Below are positions 50,659 to 58,590 of a DNA stretch of 64,000 nt, in pieces. The translations under genes were made by a program, and so were the position numbers. Position 1 is the first letter of the stretch; each line of letters starts with the position of its first letter. The notes beneath the pieces are model-generated. The model was not told the origin of the DNA. It saw only the letters and a program-made list of their open reading frames with translations, and did not search any database. Origin of the DNA: Candidatus Aalborgicola lynettensis (GTDB lineage: Bacteria; Pseudomonadota; Gammaproteobacteria; Burkholderiales; Burkholderiaceae_C); NCBI GenBank assembly GCA_016719405.1, contig JADJZE010000024.1, positions 23,549-87,548 on the forward strand, in the 5' to 3' direction.

Positions 50659-51531
50659 ATGAGTTGGCTTGAAAAACTGCTACCCCCCAAGATTCAGCAA
50701 ACCGCACCGGAAGACCGGCGTGCCATGCCCGAAGGGCTGTGGATCAAGTGCCCAAGCTGCGAAACCGTGCTCTACAAGGCCGACCTGGAGCAAAACCAGA
50801 ACGTCTGCCCCACCTGCAGCCACCACCACCGCATTGGCGCCCGCGCCCGGCTCAACGCATTTTTGGACAACGAAGGCCGTTTCGAGGTGGGGCAAGAGGT
50901 GCTGCCGGTGGACGCGCTCAAGTTCAAGGACAGCCGCAAATACACCGAGCGCCTGAAAGAAGCACTGGAAAACACCGGCGAAACCGATGCACTGGTGGTC
51001 ATGGGCGGTGCCGTGCACGGTGTCAGCCTGGTAGCCGCCTGTTTTGAATTTGACTTTATGGGTGGCTCCATGGGTTCGGTGGTGGGCGAGCGTTTTGCGC
51101 GCGGCGTGGAAACCGCCATTGAGCAAAAAGTACCCTTTGTGTGTTTTACCGCCACCGGTGGCGCGCGTATGCAAGAAGGGATTTTGAGCCTGATGCAAAT
51201 GGCCAAGACCAATGCCGCCCTGACCCACCTGGCCAAAAAAGGCCTGCCCTTCATCAGTGTGTTGACCGACCCCACCATGGGCGGCGTAAGCGCTGGTTTC
51301 GCCTTTTTGGGCGACATTGTGATTGCCGAGCCCAAGGCCCTGATCGGCTTTGCCGGGCCACGTGTGATTGAATCCACCGTGCGCGTGACGCTGCCGGAAG
51401 GCTTTCAACGCTCCGAGTTTCTGCAGACCAAAGGGGCGATTGACTTGATTTGTGACCGGCGTGAGTTGCGCAAGACGATTGCCAGTTCCCTGGCCATGCT
51501 GCAGCGCCAGCCGGCGGACGCGGTGATGTAA
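50659..51531 (+). CDS. accD: Acetyl-CoA carboxylase carboxyltransferase subunit beta
   Basis: 290-residue subunit of acetyl-CoA carboxylase, first committed step of fatty acid synthesis. The N-terminal zinc ribbon uses Cys31, Cys34, Cys50 and Cys53 (CPSCETVLYKADLEQNQNVC, PTC). FMGGSMGSVVGERFARGVE, TATGGARMQEGILSLMQMAKT and GGVSAGFAFLGDI are the carboxyltransferase core. ATG 50659 has AGAAGGA upstream. In relatives folC usually follows; here a long inverted repeat and a convergent yggT-like gene follow instead. Confidence 0.98.
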   Translation: MSWLEKLLPPKIQQTAPEDRRAMPEGLWIKCPSCETVLYKADLEQNQNVCPTCSHHHRIGARARLNAFLDNEGRFEVGQEVLPVDALKFKDSRKYTERLKEALENTGETDALVVMGGAVHGVSLVAACFEFDFMGGSMGSVVGERFARGVETAIEQKVPFVCFTATGGARMQEGILSLMQMAKTNAALTHLAKKGLPFISVLTDPTMGGVSAGFAFLGDIVIAEPKALIGFAGPRVIESTVRVTLPEGFQRSEFLQTKGAIDLICDRRELRKTIASSLAMLQRQPADAVM

Positions 51532-51569
51532 AGCCCGTCTTTTGTAAATACCTGTCTTACTCCACCACC

Positions 51570-51648
51570 GCAGGGGATTGCGGTGAGCCGGTGTCCTCAT
51601 ACTGCCAAATGCGCAGAAATCGGCCCCCGGCTCACCGCAATCCCCTGC
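51570..51648. repeat. Perfect 22-bp inverted repeat between accD and the YggT gene
   Basis: 51570-51591 and 51627-51648 are perfect reverse complements (22 bp; arms begin GCAGGGGATTGCGG and end CCGCAATCCCCTGC), separated by a 35-nt loop. It lies between convergent genes, so it may act as a bidirectional terminator, or mark the edge of a rearrangement. Confidence 0.85.
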
Positions 51649-51674
51649 TCTGCGTTGATCTACCGCTTCAGCTG

Positions 51675-52241
51675 TTAAACAACAACCAGCACCGCCGCCT
51701 GCACATGGCCCAGCACAATGCCCGCAATCTGCAACAGCACCAGCAGCGCCAGGGGCGACAGATCGACGCCGCCCACCAGCGGCAGCACACGGCGTATGGG
51801 TGCCAGCACCGGCATCACCAGGCGCTCCAGCAAATCCGCCAGAGGCGACTGGGTTTGCACCCAGGACAACACCGCATAGACAATGACCAGACCGGTCAAA
51901 CCGGACATTGCCATGCGCACCAGGCCAAACACGGCATAAATCAGCACCGATGGCAAACCAGCGCCCATCCCGCTGAGTAACCACAAAATCAAGAACTGGG
52001 CAAGTTGCACCAAAAATGCTGCCACCAAGCTGGCCATGTCCCAGCGCCCCACGGCGGGTATTACTTTGCGCAGTGGCAAAACCAGCCAATCGGTCAGCGC
52101 AAAAATGAACTTGCCCATGGGGTTGCCTGAGCGCGCCGACATGGGGATGCGCTGGTACTGCATGTACAGGCGCAACAGGCAGACGCCGCTGAGCAATCCA
52201 GCGGCCACTTCAAGCAACAGGGAGGTGATTTGGTAGAGCAT
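51675..52241 (-). CDS. YggT family membrane protein
   Basis: 188-residue integral membrane protein with two YggT domains: a first unit with FIFALTDWLVLPLRKVIPAVG and a second with VLSWVQTQSPLADLLERLVMPVLAPIRRVLP. About four hydrophobic segments are visible. The start was placed at ATG 52241 because the upstream open frame corresponds to a decayed PIN-domain gene on a different frame. Homologues are linked to osmotic or ion homeostasis, but function is unproven. Confidence 0.86.
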   Translation of the reverse strand: MLYQITSLLLEVAAGLLSGVCLLRLYMQYQRIPMSARSGNPMGKFIFALTDWLVLPLRKVIPAVGRWDMASLVAAFLVQLAQFLILWLLSGMGAGLPSVLIYAVFGLVRMAMSGLTGLVIVYAVLSWVQTQSPLADLLERLVMPVLAPIRRVLPLVGGVDLSPLALLVLLQIAGIVLGHVQAAVLVVV

Positions 52242-52303
52242 GGTGATGGGCAATAGCGGCGCGTGCATCATAGCCGCTGCCCAAGCCACGCGGCGCACAA
52301 GCG

Positions 52304-52446
52304 TTACGGCGCAAGGTGCAAAAACACCAGACCCGCAAATCGCTTGAAATCGTCGTCCAGCGACACCTGCCGACACGGCCCCGCCATGGCAAAGGCGGCC
52401 AGGTAGGCGTCCGTCCACCAATGGAGGGCAAAGCCGGGCGCGCAGC
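52304..52446 (-). pseudogene. Truncated VapC-like PIN-domain toxin remnant
   Basis: On the minus strand a short frame ends with HWWTDAYLAAFAMAGPCRQV and SLDDDFKRFAGLVFLHLAP, matching the C-terminal end of PIN-domain toxins (TDAYLAA with the third acidic residue, then the last strand). The N-terminal two thirds with the other acidic residues are absent. It directly follows an antitoxin gene in another frame, so it is most likely a deletion remnant of vapC. Confidence 0.7.
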
Positions 52447-52761
52447 TCAGGGCGCAGAAGCGGTCGTCCTGGCCCGGTGGTTCGGGCAACCAACGGATTT
52501 CAGCACGGCCTGCAGCGCGGCGTTGCGCAGGTAGGGGGTGACGGTGCCATCCGCCTCCCGCGCAATGGGTATGGGATAGGTCAGCACCGATGCCACCACC
52601 ATCGCCGTGGGCTGCTGCTGCGGCAGGGGCGCAATTGCCCCCGCAGGCAAGCCGCGTTGGATCAGCTGGGTAACCAGTTCTTTGAGCTTCAACCCGCGCA
52701 GCGCCGCCTGGGCCTTGAGCTGCCGAAAGGTTTCGTCGGGTAGATCCAGGGTTGTTAGCAT
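52447..52761 (-). CDS. VapB-like antitoxin (orphan)
   Basis: 104-residue protein whose first 45 residues (MLTTLDLPDETFRQLKAQAA, LRGLKLKELVTQLIQRGL) match the ribbon-helix-helix DNA-binding part of VapB-type antitoxins. The rest has ADGTVTPYLRNAALQAVLK, a possible toxin-binding tail, then a probably non-native end (CPNHRARTTASAP) created by the deletion that removed most of vapC. The start ATG 52761 was chosen by conservation. Likely a non-functional or orphan antitoxin. Confidence 0.72.
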   Translation of the reverse strand: MLTTLDLPDETFRQLKAQAALRGLKLKELVTQLIQRGLPAGAIAPLPQQQPTAMVVASVLTYPIPIAREADGTVTPYLRNAALQAVLKSVGCPNHRARTTASAP

Positions 52762-52958
52762 AAAAATGCCTTTACATAAAAACATCTATTTCCGTCATTG
52801 TGCAGCGCTCGGTGGCGCAGCATGAGGGGGATGTCCAGGGCCGGGCCTTACTGACCCGACCGCCAATGATGGCCATTTCGGCTTCTAGAGCAAACCGCAC
52901 CCAAATGGCCCCAAAAATCAGGAATCGGCTAGGATAGGCGCAGCTTTGGAGTACTGCC

Positions 52959-53219
52959 ATGACCACCACTGAAATTCAACTGCCAAAAGTCGCTCAAACC
53001 CGAATCAGCCGACTGGCGCAGGCGTCGGGGCGCAGCCCTGCGGCCATGCTGCGCTTTGTGCTGCGCGACGGGTTTGACGCAGTGGAACGCAGCATCAAAG
53101 AAAATGCGCAGGCCGATGCAGAATTTGCAGCCGGTGCCACGGTGGCGCATGAAGATGTCATGCGCGATGCGCTGAATACGGTACAGCAGGCCAAGCAAGC
53201 GGCACGTGCTGCCGCATGA
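52959..53219 (+). CDS. Antitoxin of a ParDE/RelBE-type module
   Basis: 86-residue protein with an N-terminal ribbon-helix-helix-like segment (TTEIQLPKVAQTRISRLAQA, SGRSPAAMLRFVLRDGFDAV) and an acidic, helical tail. It overlaps the downstream toxin gene by 4 nt (ATGA). It should neutralise the toxin and autorepress the operon. Confidence 0.82.
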   Translation: MTTTEIQLPKVAQTRISRLAQASGRSPAAMLRFVLRDGFDAVERSIKENAQADAEFAAGATVAHEDVMRDALNTVQQAKQAARAAA

Positions 53220-53509
53220 CCCTGACCGTTATTTGGTCGGTTCAAGCGCGAAACCAGTTTCTCGCCACGCTGACCCACATCGCCAAGGAAGACCCTCTAA
53301 GCGCGGAGCGCGTGCACAAACGGGTGGAAAATTCACTGAAATTGCTGTGCGATTCACCAAAGTTGGGGGTGCCTGCCCCGACAACAAGCGTCAGGACCTA
53401 CGCCGTACCCAAAACCGGTCACAGCTTTGACTATCGCCTGGTGCATGACCAAATCAGGATTCAACGCTGGTACAGACAACGGCAAAAACCTGCTATCACC
53501 ACTGAATGA
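53216..53509 (+). CDS. RelE/ParE family toxin
   Basis: 97-residue protein with the RelE/ParE fold pattern: VIWSVQARNQFLATLTHIAK, a helical middle (AERVHKRVENSLKLLC), then PKLGVPAPTTSVRTYAVPKT and FDYRLVHDQIRIQRWYRQRQ at the C-terminus. It is coupled to the antitoxin. It may target gyrase or ribosome-bound mRNA; the sequence does not settle which. A dispersed repeat starts 8 bp after its stop. Confidence 0.84.
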   Translation: MTLTVIWSVQARNQFLATLTHIAKEDPLSAERVHKRVENSLKLLCDSPKLGVPAPTTSVRTYAVPKTGHSFDYRLVHDQIRIQRWYRQRQKPAITTE

Positions 53510-53516
53510 AATGCCT

Positions 53517-53563
53517 ATTTGCGCCCGTCTGGCGTGCGCAAGTAGCTATAAAAAGCATAGCGT
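53517..53563 (+). repeat. Double-hairpin repeat copy after parE
   Basis: TTGCGC (53519-53524) pairs with GCGCAA (53536-53541), and GCTAT (53545-53549) pairs with ATAGC (53557-53561). This is the clearest full-length copy of the element. Confidence 0.88.
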
Positions 53564-53945
53564 GGATAAACATTTATGGTCTGCCACGGCGGGGACTGCC
53601 GATCGCCTCATGGTGCAGGTACGCACAAATCGGCCCACCGCCCAGCCCCACAGCCTGCCCTTTGTTACCGCCCAAATGCCCGGGCACACGGCCCCCCCTC
53701 TGGCCCCATCGCCCAATAGTTTGGCCCGCCGCCAAGCCAAGCCATACTCCCAAAGCTGGGCAAAAAAGCATCGCATAGTGCCCCGCAACGACTCGGTGCA
53801 TCGGAAAACCAGCACTTTTTTACTCCATCGCACCAAGGGAACACGACGATGAAAAAACTATTAAGCGCTGCTGTTTTGGCGGCTTTTGCAATCAGTGGCA
53901 GCCACTGATCAGCCACCGGCAGCACGACCACGCTACCGAAAACTT
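53517..53945 (+). repeat. Duplicated segment, copy 1 (upstream region plus start of PEP-CTERM gene)
   Basis: This stretch is similar to 57497-57931 along most of its length: the double-hairpin repeat, TCTGCCACGG-GGG-ACTGCC-ATCGCCTCATGGT-like blocks, AGTTTGGCCCGCC, CCCAAGCTGGGCAAAAAAGC, CACTTTTTTACTCCATCGCA and the signal-peptide codons. Divergence and indels show that it is not very recent. The shared upstream part contains no gene and probably holds the promoter of the former PEP-CTERM gene. Confidence 0.75.
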
Positions 53946-54415
53946 GATGCAAACCTCTTGTTTGTCGCTCGGTGGACGGCGCTCGGCACCAGGGTGACCG
54001 GGTCTTTGACGGCGCGACACCTCACGCAGGCCCTGGGAACGGTTTGACCAAATACGTTTTCGAACAGCACCTGCGCAAGTGATTGTTGGAGTTCTAGGCG
54101 ACCAACTCCCAAGTCAAAATGTAGGGCAATTTAGATTGATGGACACCCAAGTCGAGCCTGTTGCGAAAAGCAACACTTGCATTTTCCGGGCTCACAAACC
54201 ACGGCAGTGGACCACGCGACTTTCATTGGCAATGTAGCATCTGGCAGCCACACCCTGAAATACATGCGGTGACCACGCTGGCATCCCGGCTCAAACTCGA
54301 TGACCTGAAAATCGTCATCAACCCCGTCCCCGAACCCGAAACCTACGCCATGCTGCTCGCCGGCCTGGGCGTGATGGGCGCAGTAGCGCGCCGACGCAAG
54401 GCCCAGCAGGCCTGA
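53849..54415 (+). pseudogene. Decayed PEP-CTERM sorting-domain protein gene, copy 1
   Basis: The start ATGAAAAAACTATTAAGCGC encodes a signal peptide (MKKLLSAAVLAAFAISGS) that runs into a TGA after 17 codons. The 3' end still encodes LKLDDLKIVINPVPEPETYA and MLLAGLGVMGAVARRRKAQQ, the VPEP motif, membrane helix and basic tail recognised by the exosortase system. The middle has lost recognisable coding content. A terminator follows at 54436. It was once a secreted, exosortase-processed protein. Confidence 0.75.
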
Positions 54416-54435
54416 TTGGCTTGCAGTCTCCTGCC

Positions 54436-54460
54436 AACGGTGCCTGCGGGCGCCGTTTTG
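54436..54460 (+). terminator. Terminator after PEP-CTERM pseudogene copy 1
   Basis: AACGGTGCC pairs with GGCGCCGTT (9 bp including one G-T pair) around a TGCG loop, followed by TTTT. It matches the terminator after the second copy (58503). Confidence 0.75.
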
Positions 54461-54546
54461 CGTAGTGGCGCTGCGCAAAAACTTAGAATCGAGGGTTCTG
54501 GCCGCTTTGCGTGGCCTTTTTCATCCCCACACTGCTGCGCACCCTT

Positions 54547-56133
54547 ATGTCCGACCCACACGCCACCGCTCCCGCTCCCCAAGACGAAAACCAGCTCATT
54601 CTGGAGCGCCGCGAAAAGCTCAGGGCCATTCGCCAGCGCCAGGCGGACGGCCACGGTGTGGCCTTCCCCAACGATTTCAAGCCCAGCCACCAGGCGGCTG
54701 AGTTGTTTGCCGCGTTTGACGCCCAAAGCACCGAAGAACTGGCCGCACTGGGCGCTACCGTCAAAGTGGCCGGGCGCATGATGCTCAAACGCGTCATGGG
54801 CAAGGCCAGCTTCTGCACGCTGCAAGACGCATCGTTTGGCAGCACCGGCGGGCGCATCCAGATTTACGTCAAGGGTGAAGATATTGGCGCCGAGTTGTAT
54901 GCCGACTTCAAACACTGGGACCTGGGCGACATCGTGGCCGCCGAGGGCACGGTGTTCAAAACCAAAACCGGTGAGCTGTCCATCCACGCCACCCGCGTGC
55001 GCCTCTTGACCAAGAGCCTGCGCCCCATGCCGGACAAGTTCCACGGCATTGCCGACCAGGAAGTGAAATACCGCCAGCGTTATGTGGACCTGATGACCGA
55101 CGAGGTCTCGCGCAAGCGTTTTGTGGCCCGCAGCAAGGCCGTGAGCGGCCTGCGCGAGTTCATGGTGCACCACGGCTTTCTGGAAGTCGAAACGCCCATG
55201 CTGCACCCCATCCCCGGTGGTGCCAACGCCAAGCCGTTTACCACCCACCACAACGCGCTGGACCAGCAGATGTTCCTGCGCATTGCGCCCGAGCTGTACT
55301 TGAAGCGCCTGCTGGTGGGCGGGTTCGATCGTGTGTTTGAGATCAACCGCAACTTCCGCAACGAAGGTATCTCGGTGCGCCACAACCCCGAGTTCACCAT
55401 GATGGAGTTCTACGCGGCCTACTGGAACTACCAGGACCTGATGACCTTCACCGAAGACCTGGTGCGCGACGCCGCCCTCAAGGCCGTGGGCACGCTGCAA
55501 CTCAGCTACGGCGGCAAACCGGTGGATCTGGCACAACCGTTTGAGCGCCTGACCATTCTGCAGGCCATCGAAAAATACACCGGCGCCGGCGCCCATGTGA
55601 ACGACGCCGAATGGCTGCAAAACGCCCTGCGCAAGCTGGGCCTGACCGAGGCCAAGCACCAGCTCTCCACCCGCAGCCTGGCCAGCCTGCAGGTGATGTA
55701 CTTTGAAGAAACCGTGGAAGAGCAGCTGTGGCAGCCCACCTTTATCTGCGAGCACCCGGTTGAAATCTCGCCGCTGGCGCGCGCCAGCGACACCCGCCCT
55801 GAGGTGACCGAGCGCTTTGAGCTCTACATCACCGGGCGCGAATTCGGCAACGGCTTTAGCGAGCTGAACGACGCCGAAGACCAGGCCGCACGCTTCCACG
55901 CCCAGGTGGCGGCCAAGGACAGCGGCGACGACGAAGCCATGTACTACGACCACGACTTTGTGCGCGCGCTCGAATACGGCATGCCCCCGGCCGGCGGCTG
56001 CGGCATTGGCATTGACCGCCTGATGATGCTGCTGACCGACAGCCCCAGCATCCGCGACATCATCCTGTTCCCCGCCCTGCGCCGCGAGAATGGTAGCCCC
56101 ACGCGGCGGCCGGCGCGCGATCCCCACTTTTAA
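54547..56133 (+). CDS. lysS: Lysine--tRNA ligase (class II)
   Basis: 528-residue class II lysyl-tRNA synthetase. An N-terminal OB-fold anticodon-binding domain (VKVAGRMMLKRVMGKASFCT) is followed by motif 2 FEINRNFRNEGISVRHNPEF and motif 3 GIGIDRLMMLLTDSPSIRD. After the usual end ILFPALRRE there are 14 extra residues (NGSPTRRPARDPHF), probably from a changed stop codon position. ATG 54547 is used; upstream frame is not conserved. Confidence 0.97.
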   Translation: MSDPHATAPAPQDENQLILERREKLRAIRQRQADGHGVAFPNDFKPSHQAAELFAAFDAQSTEELAALGATVKVAGRMMLKRVMGKASFCTLQDASFGSTGGRIQIYVKGEDIGAELYADFKHWDLGDIVAAEGTVFKTKTGELSIHATRVRLLTKSLRPMPDKFHGIADQEVKYRQRYVDLMTDEVSRKRFVARSKAVSGLREFMVHHGFLEVETPMLHPIPGGANAKPFTTHHNALDQQMFLRIAPELYLKRLLVGGFDRVFEINRNFRNEGISVRHNPEFTMMEFYAAYWNYQDLMTFTEDLVRDAALKAVGTLQLSYGGKPVDLAQPFERLTILQAIEKYTGAGAHVNDAEWLQNALRKLGLTEAKHQLSTRSLASLQVMYFEETVEEQLWQPTFICEHPVEISPLARASDTRPEVTERFELYITGREFGNGFSELNDAEDQAARFHAQVAAKDSGDDEAMYYDHDFVRALEYGMPPAGGCGIGIDRLMMLLTDSPSIRDIILFPALRRENGSPTRRPARDPHF

Positions 56134-56140
56134 GCAGAAT

Positions 56141-56191
56141 CGGCCTCTAGCCCTCGTAGAACGTGCGCAAGCAGCTATGAAAACAATAGCA
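56141..56191 (+). repeat. Double-hairpin repeat copy at the start of the DUF45 gene
   Basis: Contains ACGTGCGCAAGCAGCTATGA followed by AAACAATAGC; GCTAT (56174-56178) pairs with ATAGC (56186-56190). The ATG within GCTATG is the apparent start codon of the downstream gene. Confidence 0.78.
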
Positions 56192-56707
56192 TATACCACC
56201 CTACCCTTCCTGCAGGGCTACCCCGCCGACACGCTGGCGCAGGTGACGCGCATGCGCGACGACGGGCGTATGGGCGACTGGCTGCTGAAAAAACACCCCG
56301 CTGCGCACGGCCTGCGCACCGACCGGGCCCTGTACGAGCACGTACAAGCCCTCAAGCAGGAGCACCTGCGCGGCGCCGAACCGGTGGTGAAGGTGGAATA
56401 CGACAGCAAACTGCACATCGTGCAGCACGCGCTGGGCACCCACACCACGGTCTCGCGGGTGCAGGGCAACAAACTCAAGGCCAAACGCGAGATCCGCATT
56501 GCCAGCCTGTTCAAGGACACGCCGCAGGCGTTTCTGGACATGATCGTGGTGCACGAGCTGGCCCACCTGCGCGTGCGCGCACACGACAAATCCTTCTACC
56601 AGCTGTGTACCCACATGCTGGGCGACTACCACCAGTTGGAGTTTGAATTGCGCCTGTACCTCACCCACCTGGATGACGGCGGTGCGCGCCTGTGGGCCAG
56701 CGCATGA
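56177..56707 (+). CDS. M48/DUF45 (YgjP-like) metal-dependent hydrolase
   Basis: About 176-residue protein of the DUF45/YgjP family. KVEYDSKLHIVQHALGTHTT and VSRVQGNKLKAKREIRIASL precede the zinc motif HELAH at residues 126-130, followed by RVRAHDKSFYQLC with the further ligand region. The N-terminal start lies in a dispersed repeat; another in-frame start at 56090 exists but would read through the 3' end of lysS. The family includes a nucleotide pyrophosphatase-like and protease-like members, so the reaction is uncertain. Its stop overlaps the SDR gene (ATGA). Confidence 0.85.
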   Translation: MKTIAYTTLPFLQGYPADTLAQVTRMRDDGRMGDWLLKKHPAAHGLRTDRALYEHVQALKQEHLRGAEPVVKVEYDSKLHIVQHALGTHTTVSRVQGNKLKAKREIRIASLFKDTPQAFLDMIVVHELAHLRVRAHDKSFYQLCTHMLGDYHQLEFELRLYLTHLDDGGARLWASA

Positions 56708-57462
56708 GCACCCACCACCTGTACATCCTCACCGGCGCCTCGCGCGGCATGGGCCTGGCCATGGCGCAGCAACTGCTGCAGCCGGGTCACACCCTGCTGT
56801 GCCTGTCGCGTCAAAGCAATCCCGATTTGCAGACGCAGGCCCAAAGCAGCGGCACCATGCTGCTGCAGTGGCAGCAGGACCTGGCCGACGGCGTGGGCGC
56901 CAGCGCGCGCTTGGCGCAATGGCTGGGCACGCAGAACGGCACCACCTACGCCAGCGCCACCCTGATCAACAACGCCGGGGTCATCCCCCGCATAGGGCCG
57001 CTGCAAGACGCCGACGCCACCGACCTGGCGCACGCCCTGCGTGTAGGGCTGGAGGCGCCCCTGCTGCTGTGCGCCGCCTTCTTGAACGCCACCCAGGGTT
57101 GGGCTGGCCTGCGCCGGGTACTCAATATCTCGTCCGGCCTGGGCCGACGCCCCATGGCCTCCCAAAGCGCCTATTGCGCCGCCAAAGCGGGCATGGACCA
57201 CTTCACGCGCTGCCTGGCGCTGGAAGAAGCCACCAAACCCCATGGCGCCAAGGTGTGTTCGCTGGCGCCGGGCGTAATCGACACCGGCATGCAGGTGCAA
57301 CTACGCAATGCCGACGCCAGCGCCTTTCCTGACCGTGCGCGCTTTACGCAGCTTCACACCATGGGGCAACTCAGCAGCCCAGAGGACGCGGCCCGGCAGG
57401 TGCTGGCATATGTGAATCGACCGGACTTTGGTGCAGAGGCCGTTGCAGACGTGCGGAGGTGA
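56704..57462 (+). CDS. Short-chain dehydrogenase/reductase (SDR) family oxidoreductase
   Basis: 252-residue classical SDR. The NAD(P) motif is LTGASRGMGLAMAQ near residue 10; NNAGVIPRIG, the catalytic serine in NISSGLG and Y-x3-K in SAYCAAKAGMD are present. It resembles sepiapterin-reductase/benzil-reductase-type members. It is coupled to the DUF45 gene. Substrate unknown. Confidence 0.88.
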   Translation: MSTHHLYILTGASRGMGLAMAQQLLQPGHTLLCLSRQSNPDLQTQAQSSGTMLLQWQQDLADGVGASARLAQWLGTQNGTTYASATLINNAGVIPRIGPLQDADATDLAHALRVGLEAPLLLCAAFLNATQGWAGLRRVLNISSGLGRRPMASQSAYCAAKAGMDHFTRCLALEEATKPHGAKVCSLAPGVIDTGMQVQLRNADASAFPDRARFTQLHTMGQLSSPEDAARQVLAYVNRPDFGAEAVADVRR

Positions 57463-57496
57463 GTCGGCTGCCCATTTTTTAGTAGCTAAAGCCGCA

Positions 57497-57541
57497 TTTG
57501 CGCCCGTCTGGCGTGCGCAGGCAGCTATTAAAAACATAGTA
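57497..57541 (+). repeat. Double-hairpin repeat copy after the SDR gene
   Basis: TTTGCGCCCGTCTGGCGTGC followed by GCAGGCAGCTATTAAAAACA and TAGT; arms GCTAT (57524-57528) and ATAGT (57536-57540, last base mutated). Nearly identical in its first half to the copy at 53517. Confidence 0.85.
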
Positions 57542-57690
57542 TTCGTGGCCTGCCACAGCGGGGATTGCCAATCGCCTCATGGTGCCCAACGCGCACAAAA
57601 TCGGCGAACGGCCATCCCCGCCGTGGCGAGAAGGTGCGTTGTAGGGCGCGTTGCCGGGCCTCCTGGCCCCGGACAACCATAGTTTGGCCC

Positions 57691-57715
57691 GCCAAGCCAA
57701 GCCAAGCCAAGCCAA
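57691..57715 (+). repeat. Tandem pentanucleotide repeat (GCCAA)5
   Basis: Five perfect GCCAA units followed by GCCAT. The equivalent place in copy 1 of the duplicated segment has only two units, so the tract has expanded or contracted since duplication. It lies about 110 bp before the pseudogene start. Confidence 0.9.
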
Positions 57716-57825
57716 GCCATACTTCCCAAGCTGGGCAAAAAAGCATCGCATATTGCCCTGCGACCACTCCGGTGCATGGACACAACCTGCACTTTTTTAC
57801 TCCATCGCACCAAGGGATTACGACG

Positions 57826-58483
57826 ATGAAAAAATATTAGGCGCTGCTGCTTTGGCGGCTTTTGCGATCAGTGGGCATGCCACTTTGATCCCTTCAACAA
57901 CCGGCAGCACGACCACGCTGACCGAAAACTTCGATGGTGGGACTAGTTTTACGAACGTCAACGGTCAATCAGGGGTTATGCTGGTTGGAAAGACGCCCCT
58001 GGAACAACTGACGACTACATTCACTATCAGAATGGTTGGTGGCAGAGCGCCCAAGGGTCGACTCTTTCATTTGCGACCGTGTCAAGTAACAGCAATGTAA
58101 CGGTGAGTTTTTATTACGCATTTTGGAACCCAAACGGGGGCTCCACGCCCCCGACCATTAGCTTGGATGGCAGCGTGCAAAATTTAGATTTCCATAGCAC
58201 GGGAGATTTCTTGAACACTACCAATAACAATCCCGGCCCGGATAGCGCTACCGATCTCGCGCAAGCAGATCGACCCTTTACTTTTTCCTGGTCAAACGTT
58301 GGTGCCAAAGTCAATCACACATTGACCTTTAGTACGGGTGCTGGGTCGAGTCGACAACTCAGTGTCGACGATTTAAAGATCGTCATCACCCCCGTCCCTG
58401 AACCCGAAACCTACGCCATGCTGCTCGCCGGCCTGGGCGTGATGGGTGCCGTAGCGCGCCGCCGCAAAGCCAAACAGGCCTGA
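57826..58483 (+). pseudogene. Frameshifted PEP-CTERM sorting-domain protein gene, copy 2
   Basis: ATGAAAAAATATTAG stops after four codons; relative to copy 1 (ATGAAAAAACTATTA) a C is missing. In the corrected frame the signal peptide (LGAAALAAFAISGHA) and TENFDGGTSFTNVNGQSG follow. Near 57980-58000 a second frameshift moves to the frame encoding WKDAPGTTDDYIHYQNGWWQ and then, without a stop, SVDDLKIVITPVPEPETYAM and the LLAGLGVMGAVARRRKA anchor. Two frameshifts thus separate a once intact exported protein of about 218 residues. A sequencing error is an alternative for either single-base change. Confidence 0.8.
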
Positions 58484-58502
58484 TTCATTTCAGCGCCCTG
58501 CC

Positions 58503-58530
58503 AACGGCACCTGCGGGTGCCGTTTTTGTT
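58503..58530 (+). terminator. Rho-independent terminator after PEP-CTERM copy 2
   Basis: AACGGCACC pairs perfectly with GGTGCCGTT (9 bp) around the tetraloop TGCG, followed by TTTTTGTT. It is the equivalent of the hairpin at 54436. Confidence 0.9.
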
Positions 58531-58590
58531 CGTCGACACCGCGCATAATGCACCGTATTCTGTACATTATTCAACCCACCGGAGGCTGCC

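Larger units (their letters stand above)
57497..57931 (+). repeat. Duplicated segment, copy 2 (upstream region plus start of PEP-CTERM gene)
   Basis: Partner of 53517-53945, with the same order of blocks: repeat, GCCTGCCACAGCGGGGATTG, AGTTTGGCCCGCCAAGCC, CCCAAGCTGGGCAAAAAAGC, TTTTTTACTCCATCGCACCA and the signal-peptide codons. About 360 bp lie between the SDR stop and the pseudogene start with no other gene seen. Confidence 0.75.

Noticed and set aside
54343..56199. 618-codon minus-strand frame opposite lysS
   Set aside because: Antisense shadow of lysS; the plus-strand protein has all class II synthetase motifs.
57736..57760. Sigma-54 promoter upstream of the PEP-CTERM copies
   Set aside because: GG and GC doublets occur near TGGGCAAAAAAGC, but the spacing does not fit the -24/-12 consensus.
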